The notes: generated by a model from the sequence alone, not told the origin. Shown: positions 17,446-27,135, counted from the first letter of the stretch. The stretch: DNA of 64,000 nucleotides from Pelosinus sp. IPA-1 (GCF_030269905.1 NZ_BSVC01000003.1:1-64000); one strand, 5' to 3'. Made by a program: numbers and translations.

Positions 17446-17574
17446 AGAAGACTTGATTCAGATGGAGTTTTAACTCCATCTGAATCTTAGTCGCACTTAT
17501 CCAGGGACTTAGCTGCTCTTAACTCCCACTTATAGAAGATGGGAGTCTTAGAGCGGTTTAGTCATCGGATAAAA
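17446..17574 (+). repeat. repeat family C, copy 1
   Basis: A short structured element: hairpin GATTCAGATGGAG / CTCCATCTGAATC (17455-17487), then CTTAGTCGCACTTATCC, then two paired arms around AACTCCCAC / GGGAGT, ending CATCGGATAAAA. The same sequence occurs inverted at 27255-27489 with a longer centre. The first hairpin probably serves as the mrdA terminator. Confidence 0.8.
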
Positions 17575-17670
17575 GGGGTATGCAATTAAAAGTTATACTT
17601 TCTACAATTGAATAGAGGATTATTACATTTTTAGTGCGAAATATGCTAAAATATGAAGGATGTGAAAAAT

Positions 17671-18315
17671 GTGCCGTTCTATCCAATAAACTTACAAATA
17701 AGTCGCCAGCCTTGTATTGTTGTGGGGGGCGGCAACGTTGCTGAGCGCAAAGTAGCTGCACTTTTGCTTGCAGGTGGAGTTGTTACGGTGCTTAGCCCAG
17801 AGATTACCCAAGGGTTGGCCGTTTTGGCAGAAAGAAAAGAGATTATTCATATTGCCCGGAGTTATCAGCAGGGAGATGTTAAAGGTTTTTTCATTATTAT
17901 TTGTTCCACTGATAATCCTTCGGTAAATAAGCTGGTAGCGGCAGAAGGTAAAGAGCTTGGTGCTCTTGTTAATGTGGCGGATGCTCCTGAATTGGGCAAT
18001 TTTAGTGTGCCAGCCCAAATTTCTCGTGGCGATTTATTGCTGACCATCTCTACCGGGGGGAAAAGCCCGGCAGTAGCCAAAAAGTTACGCGAAGAATTAG
18101 GAGAACGTTATGGTCCTGAATATGGTACATACCTTGAGTTGGTGGCAAAGGTTCGAGAACAAATAAAAAAAGAATTGCCAACATCAAAGGAACGAGAAGT
18201 CGTTTGGCGAAGAACCATAGATCAGGAAGTAATTAGCTTGCTAAAAGATGGCAAGATAAAAGAGGCGGAGGCTAAGATTTATAATGCAATTAGTTGTTCT
18301 GGGACTCAATCATAA
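17671..18315 (+). CDS. precorrin-2 dehydrogenase / sirohydrochlorin ferrochelatase-like (CysG N-terminal type)
   Basis: This enzyme oxidises precorrin-2 to sirohydrochlorin with NAD+ and may insert iron, leading to sirohaem. The protein has about 214 residues, with the NAD-binding motif VVGGGNVAERK (about 17-27), STDNPSVN, NVADAPELGNFSVPA, and STGGKSPAVAKKLREEL in the dimerisation part. I chose GTG 17671 because AAGGA lies 10 bases upstream; ATG 17653 would add six residues without a ribosome site. It opens the tetrapyrrole operon and overlaps hemA by 32 bases, a coupling common in Firmicutes. Sirohaem for reductases, or early corrinoid steps, fits with cobA downstream. Confidence 0.88.
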   Translation: MPFYPINLQISRQPCIVVGGGNVAERKVAALLLAGGVVTVLSPEITQGLAVLAERKEIIHIARSYQQGDVKGFFIIICSTDNPSVNKLVAAEGKELGALVNVADAPELGNFSVPAQISRGDLLLTISTGGKSPAVAKKLREELGERYGPEYGTYLELVAKVREQIKKELPTSKEREVVWRRTIDQEVISLLKDGKIKEAEAKIYNAISCSGTQS

Positions 18316-19600
18316 AACCGCATCTGTTGATGTGCGGGAATGTTTTACTTTTTCTGAAGATACAATAAAAATGGCCTTGAATCGTCTTCATGAATATGAA
18401 GAAATCAGCGAATGCGTGATAATATCAACCTGTAATCGTACAGAAATGTACGCTGTTGTGGATGATGCAGAAGATGGCTTTCCAGTAATGCAGCAGTTTT
18501 TGCAACGAATTTCTGAAACTCCCTTAGATGTCGCAGACTTCTTTTATTATGCGGAAGAAGATTGTATTAACCATTTATTTCGTGTAACATCGAGCCTTGA
18601 CTCCTTAATCATTGGTGAAGGGCAGATTTTGAGTCAGGTAAAAAAGGCTTATTCCATAGCAAGGGATGTTGGTACAACAAGTACTGTTCTTAACACTTTA
18701 TTTCATAGGGCGATTGCCGTAGGAAAGAAGGTCCGGACTGAAACTCGTATTGCTCATAGTGCGGTATCTGTAAGTTATGCGGCAGTTGAATTGGCGAAAA
18801 ATGTATTTGGGGATTTATCAACTTCTAATGTATTGTTATTAGGTGCGGGACAAATGGGCGAACTTACAGCTAAGCATTTAGTAGGAAATGGCGTTAAAAC
18901 TGTATTTGTTTCGAACCGTAGGTATGAGAGGGCTGTTGAATTAGCGAGTCAATTTCGTGGTATAGCAGTACCTTTTGAGAATTTTATGAAAAGTGCTGTA
19001 GAAGCGGATATTATTATTACCTCTACAGGGGCTCCTCATTATATTATCAGAGCTTGGGATGTTGCTCACTTAATGCCAAAAAGGCAAGGACGTCCTATCA
19101 TTATTATTGATATTGCTGTACCCCGAGATGTGGAACCTGAGGTATCTGCGATTGCCGGTGTACGTTTATATAACATTGATGATTTGGAAGCAGTTGTGGA
19201 ATCCAATCTGCGCCTTCGCGAGCAAGAAGCGGAGTTAGCTGAGAATATTATCAAAAAAGAATTAGAAGAATTACTGATCAAATTTCGCTATTTATCTCTG
19301 CGGCCTGTTATGGCACGCTTAACAGATAAAGCGGAAAGAATCCGTCAACGGGAATTAAAACGTGCTTTAACGAAATTGCCTGACATTACGGCAGAGGAAC
19401 GTAGGGCTGTAGAGAACATGTCTAAGATGATTATTCGAAAGATGTTAAGGGACCCTATGGTTTGTATCAATGAAGGGGCCTGTACCCAGAATGAACAATT
19501 ATATTTAGACGCAATACTAGATTTATTTAAACTCGATACAATAGGAGAGGGCAGACATCGTGAAAAGAAAAAAACTTGTTATCGGTACGCGCAGCAGTAA
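18284..19600 (+). CDS. hemA: glutamyl-tRNA reductase
   Basis: HemA reduces glutamyl-tRNA(Glu) to glutamate-1-semialdehyde with NADPH, the first committed step of C5 tetrapyrrole synthesis. The 438-residue protein begins with GLNHKTASVDVRE and carries the catalytic cysteine in STCNRTEMYA (about residue 50). GLIGEGQIL-type sequence (IIGEGQILSQVK) and the NADPH fold LLGAGQMGELTAKHL (about 186-200) follow, then the dimerisation helices. The start overlaps the previous gene and the end overlaps hemC by 41 bases, so translation is probably coupled. The last 15 residues (rich in Lys, Arg and Tyr) lie in that overlap. Confidence 0.95.
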   Translation: MQLVVLGLNHKTASVDVRECFTFSEDTIKMALNRLHEYEEISECVIISTCNRTEMYAVVDDAEDGFPVMQQFLQRISETPLDVADFFYYAEEDCINHLFRVTSSLDSLIIGEGQILSQVKKAYSIARDVGTTSTVLNTLFHRAIAVGKKVRTETRIAHSAVSVSYAAVELAKNVFGDLSTSNVLLLGAGQMGELTAKHLVGNGVKTVFVSNRRYERAVELASQFRGIAVPFENFMKSAVEADIIITSTGAPHYIIRAWDVAHLMPKRQGRPIIIIDIAVPRDVEPEVSAIAGVRLYNIDDLEAVVESNLRLREQEAELAENIIKKELEELLIKFRYLSLRPVMARLTDKAERIRQRELKRALTKLPDITAEERRAVENMSKMIIRKMLRDPMVCINEGACTQNEQLYLDAILDLFKLDTIGEGRHREKKKTCYRYAQQ

Positions 19601-20492
19601 ATTGGCTTTATGGCAAGCTAATTATATTGCCGCCTGTTTAAGAGATCAATATCCGGGGATAGAAGTAAATCTAGTCCATATCGTAACTACAGGTGACAAA
19701 ATATTAGATGTACCTCTGGCTAAAATTGGCGGGAAAGGGTTATTTACAAAAGAACTAGAGACTGCCATGTTACGGGGAGAAATTGATCTGGCAGTACATA
19801 GTCTTAAAGATATGCCGACGGAATTGCCAGAAGGCTTATTGTTGGCCGCTATTACAGAACGGGCTGATGCTGGTGATGCTTTTATTAGTCCGAAGTATGG
19901 TACTGTGGAAAACTTGCCACAGGGGGCTAAGGTTGGGACGTCTAGTTTAAGGCGTAAAGCACAGCTGCTCAAGTATCGACCTGATCTAGTGATTCATGAC
20001 CTACGGGGGAACTTAGATACGAGATTGAAGAAATTAGATACGGGAGATTTGGATGCGATTCTATTGGCAGTTGCTGGTCTAAAACGATTAGGTTGGCAGG
20101 AGCGAATTACCCAAGTATTGCCGAGTGAAATTTGTTTGCCGGCAGTTGGACAAGGAGCCCTTGCAATTGAGGCGCGTAGTGATGATGAGGAAGTTTTAGA
20201 AATGCTTGCCTTTTTGAATCATCAAGAGACTCGCCTAGCCGTAGAGGCAGAGCGTGCTTATCTAGCGGAGGTAGAGGGCGGTTGCCAAATTCCTATTGGC
20301 GTCTATGCAACCGTGAATCAGGGTGTATTAAACTTAGAGGCCGCTATATTGTCTGTTGATGGTGTTCGCCAAATACGCAAGACGATTAGTGGTGCCCCAG
20401 CAGAAGCTAAACAACTTGGTAAGGCGTTGGCCCAAAACATGTTAGATGCAGGTGGGCGGGAAATTTTGCAGGAGCTAGAAGTAAATCAATAA
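19560..20492 (+). CDS. hemC: porphobilinogen deaminase (hydroxymethylbilane synthase)
   Basis: HemC joins four porphobilinogen units into hydroxymethylbilane. The 310-residue protein has RKKKLVIGTRSSKLALWQ at its start, HSLKDMPTELP, the substrate-binding arginines in GTSSLRRKAQL and DLRGNLDTRL, and the dipyrromethane-cofactor cysteine in EGGCQIPIG (about residue 242). Length matches the family. GTG is the start, with AGGAGAGG upstream inside hemA. Repeat A1 separates it from cobA-hemD. Confidence 0.96.
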   Translation: MKRKKLVIGTRSSKLALWQANYIAACLRDQYPGIEVNLVHIVTTGDKILDVPLAKIGGKGLFTKELETAMLRGEIDLAVHSLKDMPTELPEGLLLAAITERADAGDAFISPKYGTVENLPQGAKVGTSSLRRKAQLLKYRPDLVIHDLRGNLDTRLKKLDTGDLDAILLAVAGLKRLGWQERITQVLPSEICLPAVGQGALAIEARSDDEEVLEMLAFLNHQETRLAVEAERAYLAEVEGGCQIPIGVYATVNQGVLNLEAAILSVDGVRQIRKTISGAPAEAKQLGKALAQNMLDAGGREILQELEVNQ

Positions 20493-20500
20493 TAAATGGA

Positions 20501-20612
20501 TAAACCACAAAGATACAATGCGCGCTAGCGCGGCACACAAAGAAAAAGTTAAAGGAAAGTATGAAAAGACCTTTGTAGAAGAGCTTTGTGTCCTTTGTGC
20601 CTTTGTGGTTTA
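20501..20612. repeat. repeat family A, copy 1 (between hemC and cobA-hemD)
   Basis: The ends AACCACAAAG (20503-20512) and CTTTGTGGTT (20601-20610) pair, and the centre holds GCGCGCTAGCGCGGCACACAAAG. About 110 bases form one long imperfect palindrome inside the operon. Confidence 0.85.
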
Positions 20613-20653
20613 AGGTATTTTTAAATAATTGTAGCCTATCAGGAGGAGAGAAT

Positions 20654-22177
20654 ATGAAACAAGGAATGGTCTATTTAGTAGGGGCAGGTCCTGGTGATTA
20701 TAAATTAATTAGTGTAAAAGCCCTAGAATATATACAGCAAGCAGATACCATAGTTTATGATCGATTAGCAGATGATCGCCTTTTGTCAACAGCACGTCCA
20801 GATGTAGAACTTATTTATGTGGGCAAGGCTTCTAGTAATCATACTATGCGTCAAGAAGACATTAATCAGTTACTTGTGGATAAAGCTAAAGAAGGTAAAA
20901 ATGTAGTACGGCTAAAAGGTGGCGATCCTTTTGTTTTTGGGCGGGGCGGGGAAGAGGCATTAACCTTAGTTGAGAATAAAGTATCCTTTGAAGTAGTACC
21001 AGGTATCACTTCCGCCATTTCCGTACCTGCTTATGCTGGTATTCCTGTGACTCATAGAGGCGTTGCGACTTCTTTTGCGGTCATAACGGGTCATGAAGAT
21101 CCAACTAAAGCAGAATCTACGATTAAGTGGTCCCATTTGGCTACTGCGGTAGATACTTTAGTATTTCTAATGGGGGTAGAGAACCTACCTCATATTACAG
21201 CAAAATTAATAGAAAATGGCCGCTTGGCGGATACTCCCGCTGCAGTCATTCGCTGGGGTACGAAACCTGAACAACGGGTATTAGTTACAACAGTAGGCAA
21301 AGCAGCTGCTGATGTAGCAAGGGAGGGTATTAAGCCTCCTGCTATATTTATCGTCGGTGAAGTAGTGAATTTACGTCAAGACTTGGCTTGGTTTGATCAG
21401 CGGTTGCTATTTGGTAAAACAGCACTTGTTACTAGGGCTCGTGAGCAGGCTAGTGCTTTGACTTGTCAATTAGAAAACTTAGGTGCGCAATGTATTGAAG
21501 CACCATCCATAAAGTTGGTTCCACCAGAAAGTTATGCAGAACTGGATAAAGCCATTGATAAGCTTGCTACCTACAATTGGATGATTTTTACTAGTGTAAA
21601 TGGAGTAGAACATTTTTTTAACCACTTATATAGTAAAAAACGAGATAGCCGGGCTTTAGGCAATGTGAAAATTGCTGCCATAGGAGCACAAACAGCAGCT
21701 GCGCTTAAAAATTACGGAATTTTAGCGGATATTGTACCTTTGGAATTTAGAGCGGAAGGTATTGCTGCGGCATTGACTGGACGGATTGAGCCGGGAATGT
21801 CCGTACTCATTCCAAGAGCTTTGGTAGCCAGAGATATTTTACCAGAAAAGCTAAGAGAAATGGGTGCTACTGTAGACGTAGTACCAGTGTATCGTACTCT
21901 TACAGGGGATAGCGATGGCGAAATGCTGGCAAAAAAATTGTCAGCTGGAGAAATTGATCTAGTTACATTTACCAGTTCTTCTACGGTGACTAATTTATTA
22001 GAGCTATTAGGTTCTAAGGGTTCAGAGCTTTTGCAAACTGCCAAAATTGCATGCATTGGTCCTATAACAGCTGGTACGTGTTTAGAAAATGGCATTAAGC
22101 CCGATGTAATAGCAGAGGAGTATACCATTCATGGTATGGTAGAAGCAATTACAACCTTATATAAGGAGGCTAAATAA
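20654..22177 (+). CDS. cobA-hemD: fused uroporphyrinogen-III C-methyltransferase and uroporphyrinogen-III synthase
   Basis: This 507-residue fusion has two parts. The N-terminal half (about 1-245) is [36 protein letters not shown] and PVTHRGVA bind SAM and substrate, converting uroporphyrinogen III to precorrin-2. The C-terminal half (about 250-505) is HemD, which closes hydroxymethylbilane to uroporphyrinogen III. Such fusions are common in Firmicutes and put both uses of the intermediate on one chain. AGGAGGAG marks the ATG at 20654; an upstream extension would run through repeat A1 and is not credible. Its stop overlaps the hemB start (TAATG). Confidence 0.95.
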   Translation: MKQGMVYLVGAGPGDYKLISVKALEYIQQADTIVYDRLADDRLLSTARPDVELIYVGKASSNHTMRQEDINQLLVDKAKEGKNVVRLKGGDPFVFGRGGEEALTLVENKVSFEVVPGITSAISVPAYAGIPVTHRGVATSFAVITGHEDPTKAESTIKWSHLATAVDTLVFLMGVENLPHITAKLIENGRLADTPAAVIRWGTKPEQRVLVTTVGKAAADVAREGIKPPAIFIVGEVVNLRQDLAWFDQRLLFGKTALVTRAREQASALTCQLENLGAQCIEAPSIKLVPPESYAELDKAIDKLATYNWMIFTSVNGVEHFFNHLYSKKRDSRALGNVKIAAIGAQTAAALKNYGILADIVPLEFRAEGIAAALTGRIEPGMSVLIPRALVARDILPEKLREMGATVDVVPVYRTLTGDSDGEMLAKKLSAGEIDLVTFTSSSTVTNLLELLGSKGSELLQTAKIACIGPITAGTCLENGIKPDVIAEEYTIHGMVEAITTLYKEAK

Positions 22178-23151
22178 TGAACGAGCTTCTTCGTCCCCGT
22201 CGCCTTAGAGTATCAGCGGGAATACGAAAGTTAGTAAGGGAAACGACTCTTGAGATAAATAATTTGGTTTATCCCTTGTTTGTTGTGCCAGGAAGTGGGA
22301 TTCGTAAAGAAATTCCTTCTATGCCCAATGTATTTCATCTATCTGCGGATATGGCAGTCAAAGAAGTGGCTGAAGCATATGCCTTAGGCATACCGGCTGT
22401 TATTATATTCGGAATCCCTGAATATAAGGATGAACAAGGTTCAAGTGCCTGGGATATGAATAGTCCGGTACAAAAGGCTATGAGTTTGATTAAAGCAGCC
22501 CTTCCTAGTATGGTTGTGATCGGCGATGTGTGCCTATGTGAATATACGAGTCATGGTCATTGTGGTATGCTAGAAGGCCATGAGGTAGACAACGATAGTA
22601 CATTGCCACTATTGGCGAAGACTGCTCTTAGCCAAGCCCAGGCAGGGGCAGATATCATTGCTCCTTCGGACATGATGGATGGTCGGATTTTAGCCATTCG
22701 TAATGCGCTAAACGAAAATGGGTACAAGAATGTATCCATTATGTCCTATGCAGTGAAGTATGCCTCGGCTTATTATGGTCCGTTCCGTGATGCAGCTGAT
22801 TCTGCACCACAGTTTGGTGACCGTCACAGTTATCAAATGGACCCAGCTAATAGCCGAGAAGCTATGCGTGAAGTAGAGTTAGATATAGCCGAGGGCGCAG
22901 ATATCATTATGGTAAAACCGGCGTTAGCCTATTTGGATATTGTTCGCCAAGTGAGAGATAACTTTGATTATCCTCTTGCTGTGTATAATGTGAGTGGTGA
23001 ATACTCTATGGTAAAGGCAGCAGCAGCCCAAGGCTGGATTGATGAGAAACGTACTGTAATGGAAACTTTGCTCAGCATGAAACGGGCAGGTGCAGATATT
23101 ATTATTACCTATCATGCTATGGATGTTGCCCGCTGGTTAAAAGAAGAATAA
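22177..23151 (+). CDS. hemB: delta-aminolevulinic acid dehydratase (porphobilinogen synthase)
   Basis: HemB condenses two 5-aminolevulinate molecules into porphobilinogen. The 324-residue protein has three zinc-type cysteines in [14 protein letters not shown] (about 116-129), so the Zn-dependent form. The two active-site lysines are in [18 protein letters not shown] and [13 protein letters not shown]. The gene starts on the last base of the cobA-hemD stop. AAGGAGG lies at the end of that upstream gene. Confidence 0.96.
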   Translation: MNELLRPRRLRVSAGIRKLVRETTLEINNLVYPLFVVPGSGIRKEIPSMPNVFHLSADMAVKEVAEAYALGIPAVIIFGIPEYKDEQGSSAWDMNSPVQKAMSLIKAALPSMVVIGDVCLCEYTSHGHCGMLEGHEVDNDSTLPLLAKTALSQAQAGADIIAPSDMMDGRILAIRNALNENGYKNVSIMSYAVKYASAYYGPFRDAADSAPQFGDRHSYQMDPANSREAMREVELDIAEGADIIMVKPALAYLDIVRQVRDNFDYPLAVYNVSGEYSMVKAAAAQGWIDEKRTVMETLLSMKRAGADIIITYHAMDVARWLKEE

Positions 23152-23166
23152 AGATAACAAATATAT

Positions 23167-23264
23167 AACCACCAAGACACAATGCCCTTAGCGCAACACA
23201 CAAAGGAGAACATAAAGGATAAGCCCTTTGTGAAAAATTTTGTGCCCTTTGTGTCTTGGTGGTT
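23167..23264. repeat. repeat family A, copy 2 (between hemB and hemL)
   Basis: AACCACCAAGACAC (23167-23180) pairs with GTGTCTTGGTGGTT (23251-23264). The end mutation CACAAAG to CACCAAG is matched by a compensating change in the other arm, which points to selection or gene-conversion on the paired form. Confidence 0.85.
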
Positions 23265-23293
23265 CGATTATTATTTTTTTAGGGGGTCTACTA

Positions 23294-24610
23294 ATGACAT
23301 TGAACTTGGAAAAATCAATTAAGGCATTTCAAGAAGCGAAGGAATGTATTCCTGGTGGCGTCAATAGTCCTGTTCGCTCTTTTCGTGGTGTAGGTGGTAC
23401 GCCACCTTTTATTGCTAGCGCAAAGGGAAGTTACTTGTATGATATCGACGGAAATAAATATATCGACTATATTGGTTCTTGGGGGCCAATGATTTTAGGC
23501 CATGCCCATCCTGCAGTAGTGGAAGCCTTGACTCAAGCTGTAGGTAGAGGAACGAGCTATGGGGCACCTACCCTTTTAGAGACAGAACTAGCTAAATTAG
23601 TGAAGCAGGCTGTACCATCAATGGAATTGGTACGTATGGTTAACTCCGGTACAGAAGCTACGATGAGTGTCCTACGTTTGGCAAGAGCTTATACGAAACG
23701 TAATAAGATTGTAAAATTTATTGGCTGTTATCATGGTCATCACGATAGTCTTTTAGTGAAAGCCGGATCTGGTGCCGCTACCCTAGGAGTTCCTGATAGT
23801 CCAGGCGTTTCTCAGGCTGTTGCTGGCGGAACAATTTCCGTAGACTATAATGATATTTCCGCATTGAAAGAAACTTTTAGTAAATACGGCGAGGAGATTG
23901 CGGCCGTTATTATAGAACCTGTAGCAGGTAATATGGGGATGGTATTGCCGAAAGAGGGGTATTTAGCAGCTGTACGAGAAGTGACAGAACAATATGGTGC
24001 ATTACTAATCTTTGATGAAGTAATGACTGGTTTTAGAGTAGCTTATAATGGCGCTCAGTCTGTGTTTGGCATAAAACCTGATCTTACCTGCTTAGGCAAA
24101 ATTATTGGCGGTGGGTTGCCTGTAGGTGCGTATGGTGGACGGCAAGATATTATGGAGTTAATTTCTCCAGCGGGTCCCGTATACCAGGCTGGTACACTGA
24201 GCGGAAATCCCTTGGCAATGACGGCAGGTATTACAACGTTGTCAATACTATCTCAGGCACCTGAATTGTATGAAGTGTTAGGTAAGAAAACAGAAAGCTT
24301 ATGTGCTGGTATTCGGGCACAGGCAGACAAATTTGGCTTCTCCTTACAATATCATCAACTTGGCGCTATGTTTGGCATGTTTTTCACCGACAAACCAGTT
24401 TATGACTATGAAAGCGCTAAACAATCAGATATTGGTGCTTTCAATACCTTTTATCATGCAATGCTAGAAAAGGGAGTATATATGGCTCCTTCACAATTTG
24501 AAGCAGGCTTTATGTCAGCGGCTCATTCAGAAGAAGATATTGCTGCAACCATTGCAGCTAGCGGTTATGCTTTTGGCAAAGTGGCAGAATATCATAAGCA
24601 AAAGAAATAA
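23294..24610 (+). CDS. hemL: glutamate-1-semialdehyde 2,1-aminomutase
   Basis: HemL turns glutamate-1-semialdehyde into 5-aminolevulinate using PLP. The 438-residue protein carries [45 protein letters not shown] and the PLP lysine in [17 protein letters not shown] (about 270). AGGGGGT precedes the ATG at 23294; the open frame upstream lies in repeat A2. It is the last gene of the operon and is followed by a terminator. Confidence 0.96.
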   Translation: MTLNLEKSIKAFQEAKECIPGGVNSPVRSFRGVGGTPPFIASAKGSYLYDIDGNKYIDYIGSWGPMILGHAHPAVVEALTQAVGRGTSYGAPTLLETELAKLVKQAVPSMELVRMVNSGTEATMSVLRLARAYTKRNKIVKFIGCYHGHHDSLLVKAGSGAATLGVPDSPGVSQAVAGGTISVDYNDISALKETFSKYGEEIAAVIIEPVAGNMGMVLPKEGYLAAVREVTEQYGALLIFDEVMTGFRVAYNGAQSVFGIKPDLTCLGKIIGGGLPVGAYGGRQDIMELISPAGPVYQAGTLSGNPLAMTAGITTLSILSQAPELYEVLGKKTESLCAGIRAQADKFGFSLQYHQLGAMFGMFFTDKPVYDYESAKQSDIGAFNTFYHAMLEKGVYMAPSQFEAGFMSAAHSEEDIAATIAASGYAFGKVAEYHKQKK

Positions 24611-24637
24611 TGCAGGGTAAAACCCTTATGCAGATTA

Positions 24638-24669
24638 CCCACAGCCAAATGGCTGTGGGATTATTTTTT
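24638..24669 (+). terminator. terminator of the haem operon
   Basis: CCCACAGCC AAAT GGCTGTGGG followed by ATTATTTTTTA. Confidence 0.9.
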
Positions 24670-24784
24670 AAAGGGAGTAGTGTTAGTTTGTTTTTATGCA
24701 ATAAATCATCGTTTATTTCGTCAATAAGAGTAGTGAAACGATTTAAGTTGAATCGATGAGATTTGGTAGAAATGAGGAATTATC

Positions 24785-25186
24785 ATGTCGAGTGGAATTA
24801 TCTTTATAAATTCTGCCTTTGTATTCTATACCATTGGAGTTTGGAGTGAAAAAATACAAGGTGAGTTGAAAAGAGTACATTTAATCTTATTTTGGTTTGG
24901 GATTATTTGTGATGTTCTAGGAACAAGGGCGATGGGGGAATTTTCTAAGACACAAGTAGAAGGAGTTAACCAAGCTATTTCTCAGTACATGCAAATACCT
25001 AACAATTTTCACAGCCTTACTGGTATAGTGGCACTTTCATTAATGCTACTACATGCATGTTGGGCAACTATTATTATTGTAAATAAAAAAGATATTTGGA
25101 CAAGAAAATTTCATCGTTATAGTTTGATCGTTTGGATATTATGGTTAATACCATTTGTAAGTGGAGCAGTTTTTCATTTCATGTAA
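24785..25186 (+). CDS. small four-helix membrane protein (HsmA-like)
   Basis: The 133-residue protein has four hydrophobic segments (about 5-22, 32-47, 78-101, 112-130). Histidines at about 77 (NNFHSLTG), 90 (LLHACW), 109 and 132 lie near membrane faces. It resembles the HsmA/TIGR03987 family of unknown function. GAGGAATT lies ahead of the ATG. Nothing in the sequence gives a substrate; haem binding by paired histidines is possible but untested, and placement after the haem operon is only suggestive. Confidence 0.6.
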   Translation: MSSGIIFINSAFVFYTIGVWSEKIQGELKRVHLILFWFGIICDVLGTRAMGEFSKTQVEGVNQAISQYMQIPNNFHSLTGIVALSLMLLHACWATIIIVNKKDIWTRKFHRYSLIVWILWLIPFVSGAVFHFM

Positions 25187-25215
25187 AAAATTGGTTGGTA
25201 AGCTCGACTAACATA

Positions 25216-25364
25216 CATAAGAAAAACGCTAAGCGTCCTTTTTGAACCACAAAGACACAAAGGGGTTCTATCCATTTCATTCCCATCTTCTTTGTGTGCC
25301 GCGATAGCAGCATTGTGTCTTTGTGGTTCAATCTTTTAACTAGAAACTTATAAATTCTGATACC
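25216..25364 (-). repeat. repeat family A, copy 3 (long form)
   Basis: The core palindrome TGAACCACAAAGACACAA / TTGTGTCTTTGTGGTTCA (25243-25330) carries extensions on both sides (CATAAGAAAAACGC at one end, AATTCTGATACC at the other). The inverse of this whole unit recurs at 58659-58817 and 60118-60276. Confidence 0.85.
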
Positions 25365-25365
25365 A

Positions 25366-25416
25366 TAAAAAACTCCTACAGCTTTTCGGTTTGAAAAGAC
25401 TGTAGGAGTTTTTTTC
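25366..25416 (-). terminator. terminator of the CitMHS gene
   Basis: AAAAACTCCTACAG pairs with CTGTAGGAGTTTTT; read on the minus strand it ends in T and A-T-rich sequence 10 bases after the transporter stop. Confidence 0.85.
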
Positions 25417-25426
25417 ATTTCTATTA

Positions 25427-26710
25427 TTATAAACTAATGGCTCCAGTTACTATTGCCACCACGATATTCAATATCATTAGTCCAAAGGCCCACCATATGC
25501 CGCCTTTTTGTAGGTCGCCAAAGGTAATATCACACATTCCCACCAATAACCATAATGCTGCTACCAGTGGACTCAACATGTGTACCGGTGTTCCCAACAA
25601 GGAGGCTCGACCAATTTCCGCAGCACCGATTCCATAAGTCGCAGCCATCTGGTTCAGTACTGGTAACACGCCAAAGTAGAAGGCGTCATTGGATAACAAG
25701 AAGGACAGTGGAGCACTTAACAGCGCTGTAATCATCCCCATGTGTGATCCCAAACCAGTTGGGATAATTCCTATTAGAAATGTTGCCATAGCATCTGTCA
25801 TTTTAGTTCCTGTTAATATGCCCATAAATATCCCAGCGGCGAAAACCACTGCGGTAACCTGTAGAGCTTCTTTGGCATGAGCCAACATACGCCCTTGCTG
25901 TTCTTTAACCTTAGGAAAGTTTACAATTAAAGCCAATGCGCTTCCCGCCAAAAAGATGATTGGAATCGAGACTCCGATCTTCTTTTCTACAAGTAACAGG
26001 CCCATAAGAGTTAGGGTCATAATCAGATTAACCCAGAATAATTTAGGACGCTTAAACTCAGGATTTTTCGATACCACTTCTTTAGCAATGCCGTCGATCA
26101 TAGAGTCTTCTATTTGGATAACTCCCAATCTAGCCCGTTCTCTTTTACCCAATACATATCCCATCAATGCTATATAGGCAAATCCACAAATGATTACAGG
26201 AACCAAGGGATTAAAAATTTCAGCTGCATCAAGTTTTAACGCTGCTAAAACCCTAGCCGTGGGAGCTGCCCATGGAAACATATTCTTCACGGCAGTCACC
26301 ATTGCGCATATTACTGCTAATATGACGGGATTAATGCCAATCCTCTTATATAGAGGTAACATTGCTGTACAGGTAATCATGAAGACTACAGCACCTTCTC
26401 CTTCTAAAGAGGCTATGATTGCTAATAAAGTTGTTCCTACAACGATTTTTAGCGGGTCACCTTTAACTTTCTTTAATATTTGAACAATGAGTCCATCAAA
26501 TAAACCCACGTCCACCATAATACCAAAATACATAACAGCAAACATCATCATAATTGCCGTTGGTGCTATGGTCTTAACACCATCCATCATAAGCTTACCA
26601 ATTGTGGGAGCGAACCCGCCTAATAGTCCAAATGTAATCGGTATAATAATTAGTGCAGCAAATCCAGTCATCCTTTTAGACATTATTAGGTACATGAAAG
26701 TAATAACCAT
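25427..26710 (-). CDS. CitMHS-family metal-citrate/proton symporter
   Basis: This 427-residue (or longer) membrane carrier of the citrate-Mg/H+ family has about 11 to 12 hydrophobic segments. Family sequences include SLEGEGAVVFMITCTAMLPLY, NMFPWAAPTARVLAAL and LLSNDAFYFGVLPVL. It would import citrate complexed with a divalent metal. ATG 26710 has no ribosome site. AAGGAG at 26745-26750 lies seven bases before an ATT codon at 26737, which is in frame and would give the N terminus (IILTLLGFLM...) expected for the family, so translation may begin there. It is monocistronic. Confidence 0.88.
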   Translation of the reverse strand: MVITFMYLIMSKRMTGFAALIIIPITFGLLGGFAPTIGKLMMDGVKTIAPTAIMMMFAVMYFGIMVDVGLFDGLIVQILKKVKGDPLKIVVGTTLLAIIASLEGEGAVVFMITCTAMLPLYKRIGINPVILAVICAMVTAVKNMFPWAAPTARVLAALKLDAAEIFNPLVPVIICGFAYIALMGYVLGKRERARLGVIQIEDSMIDGIAKEVVSKNPEFKRPKLFWVNLIMTLTLMGLLLVEKKIGVSIPIIFLAGSALALIVNFPKVKEQQGRMLAHAKEALQVTAVVFAAGIFMGILTGTKMTDAMATFLIGIIPTGLGSHMGMITALLSAPLSFLLSNDAFYFGVLPVLNQMAATYGIGAAEIGRASLLGTPVHMLSPLVAALWLLVGMCDITFGDLQKGGIWWAFGLMILNIVVAIVTGAISL

Positions 26711-26878
26711 AAGAAATCCAAGTAAAGTTAATATAATAGAACGACTCCTTTCAAATTAACAATTTCATTTAGATTATAAAATTAAATATTATGAAAATAT
26801 AGAAAAAGGTCATTTAAAACATTTAGTTCATAAAGAAAATAGAGAGTTGGAAATTTGAAAAATACTTATATAATACTA

Positions 26879-26907
26879 TTGAATAATTTGATGTATTGTT
26901 TTATAAT
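26879..26907 (+). promoter_or_regulatory. promoter of the glycine riboswitch transcript
   Basis: TTGAAT (26879-26884), 17 bases, TATAAT (26902-26907). Transcription would begin near 26914, about 50 bases before the first aptamer. Confidence 0.7.
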
Positions 26908-26962
26908 GATACTTACAGTGAATGTTTTTTCTACAACTACATATGTTTACCGAATGAAGTTT

Positions 26963-27135
26963 GCGGGAGAGTGGCTAGAATAGCCCGCCGAAGGAGTAAA
27001 ACTCTCAGGCACTCGGACCACCGAGTAGAACCGTAAGTGGACGGAACTCTGGAGAGACTCTTAAATTGAGCGCCGAAGGTGAAATACAGCAATGATAAGT
27101 TGCTGACAAATCTCTCAGGCAAAAGGACAGAGACA
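26963..27135 (+). promoter_or_regulatory. tandem glycine riboswitch
   Basis: Two glycine aptamers in series. The first (26964-27056) has GGGAGAGTGGC, GCCGAAGGAGTAAAACTCTC and CAGGCACTCGGACCACCGAG. The second (27047-27132) has GGAGAGACTC, GCGCCGAAGGTGAAA, ATCTCTCAGGCAAAAGGACA and GAG. The linker between them is short, as is usual for the tandem class. A terminator follows at 27222 and the next plus-strand gene is the LivK-type binding protein at 27523. Confidence 0.93.

Noticed and set aside
20588-20653. N-terminal extension of cobA-hemD
   Set aside because: It would be encoded by palindromic repeat A1; AGGAGGAG marks ATG 20654 and the SUMT domain starts there.
23240-23293. N-terminal extension of hemL
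   Set aside because: It lies in repeat A2; the ribosome site AGGGGGT supports ATG 23294.
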